64,000 nt of DNA, from positions 7,440,001 to 7,504,000 of the forward strand of contig OZ176052.1 in assembly GCA_964247055.1 (NCBI GenBank), in the 5' to 3' direction. This document shows, one piece after another, positions 56,501-64,000 of this stretch (the stretch's first letter is position 1; each line of letters opens with the position of its first letter). Below the pieces are notes generated by a model. It had not been told where the DNA came from and did not search any database. It saw only the letters and a list, made by a program, of their open reading frames with translations. Position numbers and translations under genes: made by a program. This stretch comes from Paragordius varius (taxonomy: Eukaryota > Nematomorpha).

Positions 56501-59500
56501 ATGATTTTTATTCGAATTCATGGTAAATATTTATTATACTGGATGTTCTTGCCCATTTTACTCTCATACAACAATTATTCTGCCCAGAAACAGAGTATTG
56601 AAAAAGCAGTAAATAATATAACATTAAGCAAAAAGTTGTATGATTTGCAGACATCATTAAGCAACACAAATATATCCGTACCATTCCGGATTCCCAATAA
56701 TAAAAATCTCACACAAATTACACCGATTTATATAGCTGTGATTGCTCCTGATGATACAATATCGTCCACATCATTAAATGTATCCAAGCACATTAACGAC
56801 ACAACTGATCTCAGTCCTCATAGGGAATACCTATTCAGTCGTAAATGGATTCTACCAGCCATAGCATTAGCCTTATCCAAAACCCAATCCCAATATAAAT
56901 TGGCTCAACTACCCTATAAATTTGTACTGCGGTTCAGAGATGGGAAATGTTCAGCAACATATGGCCCTTTAGCCGCCATCGAGTTTTATCGAGAGAAGCG
57001 GGCCGATGTTTTTTTCGGTCCTGTTTGCAGTTATGCCGCTGCAGTCGTTGGTCGGTTTTCCCCTTTCTGGAATATTCCGCTAATAACTCCAGGTGCTATG
57101 GTAGATCACATGGCTGATAAAAAAGAGTATCGTCTGCTAACACGTATGAATGGAAGTTACCGAAATTTGGCTGATTTTTTTGTGGCTCTCCTAAAATACT
57201 TTGATTGGTCAACCATAGCTATGTTGTACAATGATAATTTGGATAGGAAACATCTGGGCAAGTCAGATTGTAGTTTTGAAGCGGAAGCAATTTACATACG
57301 CTTTATGGAAACATTCTCTGACAAATTTACCAATGGATCTAGTCGTCCCACCTTTGAAGCTTTTGAAGAAAGGCCCATAAATTTTCACATAATTCGAAAA
57401 TTCGATCAATGGCTCAAGGATGTATCCAAAAAAACGAGAAGTTGAGCTATTTGATTTGCATATATATTACATTTTAAATAATTCTTGTTTGATATGATTG
57501 GTTCTAAATATATAATCATCCCTATGTTTGTTGTATGATATTTTTTATCGTTTGGTTAACTAAACATCTATATGGCTATACAAATAAAATATTATCATAT
57601 GATTATAGAAATTAAGTTTGAGCATAAGGTTCATGAAATTTTTAGAGCTAAGATGTTTTCATATCCCAGAAAACGTTAATTTGAACATCTTTTATATTTA
57701 ATACAATAATAGGCCACTATATTTTTACGATTACTTTTTAAATTTTATAATCTACTGTATTTGCGACAATTATTTGTGAAAATTTTTTCGTCACACTGGT
57801 ATCCACAATTGTTTATTTAGCATTTTTGTGATTTGAATATTTTTTCAGTACCATTATGTGTTTATTGTAGACCAGGGGTGTCCAACACAAATGACTCGCA
57901 TTCTAATCATACATGAGCATTAATAAATATTTTATAATTCTCAAACATCAACTGTTAAAAGCAAACACAATATAACAATTTATCTTAGTTCGTTGTCAAT
58001 TGGATAAACTTATTCTAAAATAAGAGTTGCATATTTTTGGAAATTACGAATTCCCAAATTTTTCGCCGGCCGCGTGTGGCCACCTCTGATGTAGCAAATA
58101 AAAACTCTTATTAGAGTCGGTATTTTGAGTTTGATCGAATTTCCCTTCTTTATGAAAACCGTTTCGTAAAGAAGTTTTATTGCGTCAAAAAATTGTCTAT
58201 ACCGGTACTGATTCCATTGCCTGGTCAAATTTCTGATATCGGTCTTTAATTTCTGATGGCCTAATATACAATGTGAATAAATACCCATAAATTTAATCAG
58301 AAAAATCTTAGTATTGTATTTTTCCCCAAAGTATGTAAAAAACAATAGTAAAAACTAAGGTTAACATTGTATTGAAAATTTTTTTTGGAATTGCGGTTCA
58401 GGTTTTAAACTCTCATTTTTACATTTTTGAAAATATATGATTTCATATTGGTTATCCATAGCTTTGTTTATAATCTTGAAACTATTTTAAATCCATTGCT
58501 TTTTATGTACCAATTATTTAATTTAAATTCTTTGTTAGTATCAGTTATCGCGACACTGGTTAAATCGCAATATTTATGATGTTTTATTACTCACAAAATA
58601 TAATTATATAAGAATATTATAATTTTACTTATGAATAAATTAATGATGTTAGCATTCTATGAATTCTCATTAATTTTTTAGTTATCATTCTGTGCGCATC
58701 TCAAAGCAGCGTGCGAAAAATATTGCTCACAGCCTATGATCTCAACATGATCCAAAGTGGTGAATATGTCTTCTTTAACATCGAATTATTCAACAAGTAA
58801 AAATAATTTGTAATTTTTTGATTATAATAAATTTTACTAGCAAACGATTTCGCCTAATTTTAGGTATAGATAACATTTGTTATCAATAGCCATATCAAAA
58901 ATTATTTTAGGTTTTATTTGACGTTAAACCAGTCGATTCAAACATTTGTCGCATAATATTTATCCAACTATTTTTTCCCTTACCTTATAAAATATTAGGG
59001 TCGCTATTTACTATATTATCTCAAAATATGTTTTAGCCATCTCTAATGTTCGCCTTAATATGTAATTTTTAAAAATTCACGTTCTGAGCAATCCATTTTC
59101 CTTGTGTTTAAATGTCGTCACACTTGCTAATTTCCATATTCGAAAAAAATATTGTGCGGACAAACCGGATGTATATGTATATACCCCTTATTTTTCTTCA
59201 TGTTTGTCACCCTAAATGTTAGATTTCTTCCAATCAAAATAGCCCTTATTATAATTAATGAGTTTGAATAACTTAATATTACTTAAAAATAATTAAAATG
59301 TCCTCATTTATCAAACACCAATTTTTTCTAAATGCCAATTTAAATATATAACGATTTTTACATTTACATTTATACGAGAAGGTTATAACCATTTTCATTT
59401 TCAATATTTTTTAATTTTGATAAATATTTAGAAAAATAGCAAAATATTGATAAAAAAATCAGCCTCATTGTCCAATTTTTATCTATAGTTTTTGGATAGA

Positions 59501-62500
59501 AATTTTGTTAAAAATACTTTTTATGACATGAGCTAAATTAAGGCGTTTGCATCTGACCATATTATTAATTATAGAACTAATATCATTGTTAAAAATTTCA
59601 TTGGGTATAAAATTACCATAAATACTTACCTTAAATAATTTTTGGAATTTCCACGGTTTTTTTAGCGGCGGTGATTATGGAATTATTATTTGTAAAAATA
59701 ATATTAATTTTGCCCTATATGTTTAGTTATAAAAAACCATAAAATTTTCGCCAAATGGATCCAAATTTTCTAAAAGAATCTAGTTTTGAATTCATTTTTC
59801 AATAAAGTTAGGAAAGGATCCTTTAAAACAGGGGTTGCCAACACGCGGCCCTCCAAAATATTTTTGCAGTCCGCGAGAAATTTTAAATACAAAAGTTTAC
59901 GAAATCCAAGTATAATTATTTTTTTAAACAAATTTTCTTTATAAAAATTTCGAAATTTGGCAATGAACAGCAAAAATGTTCAAATAAATATTAGTTTTTA
60001 CAATCTTTTTCAAAATGTCATAAAATTTTTGTAAATGCCCATCTATTTTGCGAACGCGGCCCATCGGATTTTTCGATCCAAAAATACGGCCCGCGAAGCC
60101 ATTTATGTTAGACACCCCTGCTTTAAAATATTTATATAGGCTACTTGTCCATATAACATTTGTTGCCATTAATAACACTAGACAAAACATTTTAATTTTT
60201 TTAACTGCCATTCTTGTAAATTTAAAATTTATTTCATTAAAGTACATTATTAGTATATCTGAAAAGAAAATTGGTCTAGCATGCAGAATTTTTTTATATT
60301 AGAGTTTATCGATAATTTTTGGCCCCGATTTAACATTAAACTCGAAATTTCGAAAATTAAAAGTTTTAGATATTCGAAAGAGCGCAAACTGCATCTTTTA
60401 AAATTTAAATGGTAAGTCATTTAAATCAATCGGATGTAAAAGTTATTTGGATTTAAATGGTCGAAATTTTCAATCCAATAAGTCAAGAATTTTCACAGAC
60501 AAACTAATTTGAAAATCATATAAATTATTTTAATATAATAATTAGGGTTATATAAGTTTTTAATTTAAAAAAAATATTTGAAAAAGCTTTTGGTTTGCTT
60601 TTTTAATAAAAATTATTATTATCATAAATATTTTACCTAGTGGATACTAAAATGCATAGCTATAACTGTAAATTTATTACATAATGGCTATAAAAGATCA
60701 AAAATACCTTAAACTTTGTTTTTATATTTAAAATTTCGAAAATATCAGCCTCGTAAGAAAATAAATTAATATTGATGAGATGGTAATTTTTAAAAAACAA
60801 AAAACTTAAAAATGGCTGTTTAGAGTGACATAAAAGCAATAAAAAATGTTTTAATCAAAAAAACTTTCTTGTGTTATTTTTTTTGGACATTCATCACCAT
60901 CTAAACAAAGTTTGAGCTATTTTCATCCATTTGTTTGAAAGACATAATTAAAAAAAATGCTCTCGCTTCGCGCGTTTGTCGCTCTTTGTGTCCAATATTA
61001 ACTGTCGATGTAATACATATTAGTATGTATTTTATAGAGTTTTTATTACTCTTTCGAATAATATATTACAAATGGGCATTACATGTATATTTTCAAAGAA
61101 AAACATTTTTTAGTAAAATTTTGATAAAGAGGGCGCATAATCAAAAAAATCAAATTATACAAAATTCTTCCATCGAGTTATAATTTTTATTTCAGATTTA
61201 CTGTTAAAATGATACTAAACATCAGAAAATGCAAAAAACTCGAGTGGCAGAAAAATTTGTTGTCCAGTGTAACATAAGACCGTATATTCGTTTTAATATT
61301 TTCAATGATAATTCATCGGACTAAAGCTATTTTTTAACGTAAATTTTAGACGAATACCATTCTTTAAATCTGATAAGTATAATGCCACTAAATAATTTAG
61401 GCCTGATGGTAAAAATCCAATTTGGCAAAGTGACAAGGATACAGCCGAACAAAATGCTAAAGCCAAATTAGCTTATGAAGCTTTATTCACGCTTACTATG
61501 CGTATGCCTGACAATGAAGAATACAAAAAATTTTCGGACCAAGTTAAAGAAATCTCAAAGCGCGTTTACGGTTTTGATTATGGAACCGAAAATGTTAGTA
61601 GATCTTTATTGAATTTTATGTCATGTATAATAATGGCAAATTAACTTAAATTATGATTTAAAATGTTATTTTGGTAAAGCGTGCAATATTTGTAATATCA
61701 ACAAGGTTGAATATTTTTTAAAGATATCTTTCTATACTAATACTCTAAAAATGATGATGATATTAAGGTTGTTATAGATATAAAAATTCAGATGTTAATA
61801 TATAAATAGAATTAATTTATCTTTACGGATATAGGTGAATGCATTTGTAAGCGCTTTCCACGACGCCGTCATTCTCTATGCTTTGGCACTGAATGAAACC
61901 TTGCAAGCAGGTTTTAACTATACCGATGGTGTAGAAATTACAAGAAGAATGTGGAACCGCACTTTTACAGGTAATAATGCCAAACATGATTTATTTAGCA
62001 ACAGACATATAAGTTGCTTCATTGCACAGTCATCTTTTAAACTTTATTAGTCAATCAATTTATTAGTAAGTTATTTATTCTACTGTGTAAGTGCATTCAT
62101 TATAAAATATGAATTTTTATAATTGGTATTTATATGTTTTTGAATTTAAATTTAGGGATTACGGGGAATGTTAGTATAGATGCTAATGGTGATAGGTATA
62201 CGGATTACTCCTTGTGGGACCTAAATCCGGTTACGGGGCGTTTTCAAGTATATTTTATTGTAAATTTAAAATTATAACAAAACCTAAATGTAAAAAAATG
62301 TAAGAAAATAATGCAACCTTATGTTAATGCTTAAAGACCGTAATTAATTTTCGAAACGGTTAAAACCAATCAAGATAAAAAATTTTGCCATATGCATTAG
62401 TATATGTACCATAAATATTTATATGTTCCATATTAGGTAGTGTTAAATTATTATGGGAAAGATAATTCTTTGGTTGAAGTGCCCAACAAAACTATTCATT

Positions 62501-64000
62501 GGGCCGGAGGTCGGACTTCCGCTCCTTTAGATCAACCCGTTTGTGGATTCGATGGTAGCTTATGCAAGAAAAAGGGTAATCCATATTATATTTTTTATTA
62601 TCCTTTTTTTTGAAAAAGTTTAAACGAATCTATTTTTCGTTTTAAAACAGAATTTCCCAAATACGCCATTATTATCACATTTTTGGGATCACTCGTTTTC
62701 ATTCTCATGATCCTATCATTATTCATATATCGCCGGTACCGGATAGAATCGGAATTGGGTAATATGAAATGGCGCATAGATTGGGATGATTTGATGTTCC
62801 AAAATTTCTTGCAGCCCAAGGATAACAAAAAGTTTGGGAGTAATTGGAGTCTCAATCGATTAGGGTTGGATGATACTAAAAGTAAAAAGTCACGTTTACG
62901 TGGTAATATTCCTCACAAAAAACGATCTCATCGTTTGCACGGGTATCTGAAAGGAACACCTTCAAATCATTTATATTCCCCGAGTGGTCCATTAACCCAT
63001 CATCTCTCTTTCGCATCAACTAAATGTTTGAGTCCTGTTCAAGGAGTTAACACCGAAGATGAAATGGAAAATAACCGTTTAGGTCTTGTCGGCGCAGTCG
63101 TCAAAAAGGGTAGGGAGGAGCGACTTAAAAAACGTTCGCTGGAATATTCTTCGGATACGGCTCTGAGTGAAAGTATGTTTAATGATGACAGTGGTGATAG
63201 CAATAGCTCATCAACACAAATGAAAGTTCACAAAAACAGTGATTCACACGAACAACAGGATCCACTTCTCTCTTTTTACCGAAGGCGTTATTCTCAACCC
63301 CCTAACCATCATCAACAACAAGGACAAAATCATCATTTTAGTTTAACTAATGCTTTGCATCGCGGATCTAATTTTTTCCACTTACACGATAGTTCAGCCC
63401 ATGCAACAGTTAATTCAACATTCAATGATGTTGAACCCAAAAAGAAAAAATCCAGCATGAGGAATCGACTTTTGTCAAGTATGACATCATTTATTTTTTT
63501 AAAATCATTATTTAACTTAAAAAAATCTTTATGAATGTTGTTAGTGTTAATATTTATAATTTTTTTGAAGTTTAAGATTTGTTTATGTCCAACAAAAAAC
63601 TACATAAAAGCAAGTTTCGCTGTGTTTTATATATAATACTTTTTGATTAACTGCACTTCGAGCCAAATCAACTACTGTAGACCTATTATGTCAAAGATGT
63701 ATTATATAATAATCGATATTTTACACAATAAATATATGGTATTAGAAATTGATCCACAATATTACAATCGGTACAGTAAGATATCTAAATTATCAAAAAT
63801 AACGAGCGAAGAATTGGAAAAATTGCATAGGCATCATCATCAAAGCCACAAGAAGAGTTCAGATTCAACCTGGTATGCAGGTTTGACCTCGTTTTAGTTT
63901 TTAACCCATAGATTTAGCAAGGAATTGGGAATGGATTACATCCGTTCGTATTGCATACTACAAAAGTGTCCCTGTTATCTTAAAACCGGTTGTTATGAAA
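56501..64000 (+). CDS. Natriuretic-peptide-type receptor guanylyl cyclase (unit C plus shared exons, 3' partial)
   Basis: Single-pass receptor making cGMP on ligand binding (NPR1/NPR2 type). Exons in phase: 56501-57440, 58682-58796, 61401-61593, 61835-61970, 62156-62247, 62437-62575, 62651-63478, 63746-63880, 63912 to the window edge. Unit C has a signal peptide ([19 protein letters not shown]) and an ANF-receptor domain ([39 protein letters not shown]). Shared exons give [68 protein letters not shown] and VCGFDGSLC, the membrane span [23 protein letters not shown], and [14 protein letters not shown], all close to NPR1/2. The last exon starts the kinase-homology domain ([17 protein letters not shown]); the cyclase domain lies beyond the window. 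Odd: about 250 basic, His- and Ser-rich residues lie between membrane and kinase-homology domain. The last intron is 31 nt. Confidence 0.93.
57873..58088. mobile_element. hAT MITE, CAGGGGTGTCCAAC family, copy c
   Basis: Left end CAGGGGTGTCCAACACAAATG; right end with CGGCCGCGTGTGGCCACCTCTG. Short (216 bp), with poorly matching flanks. In the first shared intron of the guanylyl cyclase gene. Confidence 0.6.
59829..60120. mobile_element. hAT MITE, CAGGGGTGTCCAAC family, copy d
   Basis: Ends CAGGGGTTGCCAACACGCGG and TTAGACACCCCTG with a GGCCCGCG block inside; exact 8-bp target duplication CTTTAAAA on both sides (59821-59828 and 60121-60128). The best preserved and probably youngest copy in the window. 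In an intron of the guanylyl cyclase gene, 55 bp from the CACTA-like copy 2. Confidence 0.85.
60176..61269. mobile_element. CACTA-like non-autonomous element, copy 2 (inverted)
   Basis: Ends CACTAGACAAAACATTTT and AAAAATTTGTTGTCCAGTG, flanked by TAA on both sides. It is the reverse-complement counterpart of 45516-46623 over nearly its whole length (for example the AAAAGCTTTTGGTTTGCTTT block). In the intron before the exon at 61401; no coding capacity. Confidence 0.75.

Noticed and set aside
1-64000. CRISPR arrays, operons, bacterial-type genes
   Set aside because: The sequence is eukaryotic throughout: spliced genes, nuclear tRNA, animal transposons. The 62-bp minisatellite at 43340-43525 has no spacer structure.

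Overview
The window is AT-rich genomic DNA from an animal. It carries spliced genes for a netrin receptor (DCC/neogenin family), a natriuretic-peptide-type receptor guanylyl cyclase, mitochondrial proteins and ER proteins, all embedded in many small DNA transposons. The phylum cannot be fixed from sequence alone; the gene set is compatible with a protostome such as an arthropod or another small-bodied invertebrate. The most telling genomic trait is a class of extremely short introns (21-31 nt) alongside ordinary introns of hundreds to thousands of bases.

Layout. 1-8691 (+): 3' part of a DCC/neogenin gene, with its ectodomain and membrane span in one 4-kb exon and the cytoplasmic tail in ten small exons ending in the P3 motif. 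10313-10384 (-): tRNA-Gly(UCC). 12643-17366 (-): five-exon, type II membrane FkbM-methyltransferase-like protein (Star-like). 19748-23999 (-): SEC11, the catalytic subunit of signal peptidase; one intron holds a hAT transposon inserted into a foldback MITE. 24096-26955 (+): prenylcysteine oxidase. 26983-27579 (-): mitochondrial ribosomal protein bS18 (MRPS18C). 28.0-29.6 kb: degenerate tandem array with a period near 310 bp. 30-39 kb: a repeat-rich block with palindrome-like repeats, a LINE scrap, a decayed LTR retrotransposon, a dead mariner and a second hAT copy. 38824-39446 (-) NAA40 and 39463-43799 (+) SDE2 are head-to-head with 16 bp between start codons. 46646-48891 (-): NDUFAF5. 49531-49902 (+): processed pseudogene of ariadne-1. 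51752-64000 (+): receptor guanylyl cyclase locus.

The most interesting region is 51.7-64 kb. Three separate ligand-binding (ANF-receptor) units, each with its own signal peptide, lie in tandem upstream of one set of exons for the membrane-proximal ectodomain, membrane span and start of the kinase-homology domain. All three end in the same splice phase with the same last base before a GT, so all could join the shared exon at 58682. I infer a variable-plus-constant receptor locus (one transducer, several sensors). The alternative, that the first two units are truncated duplicates, cannot be excluded without transcripts.

Other notable points are the short introns, in which every one whose length is a multiple of three has an in-frame stop; poly(A) signals overlapping or nearly touching stop codons; an NDUFAF5 that appears to have lost its SAM-binding glycine motif; and several nested transposons with clean target duplications.
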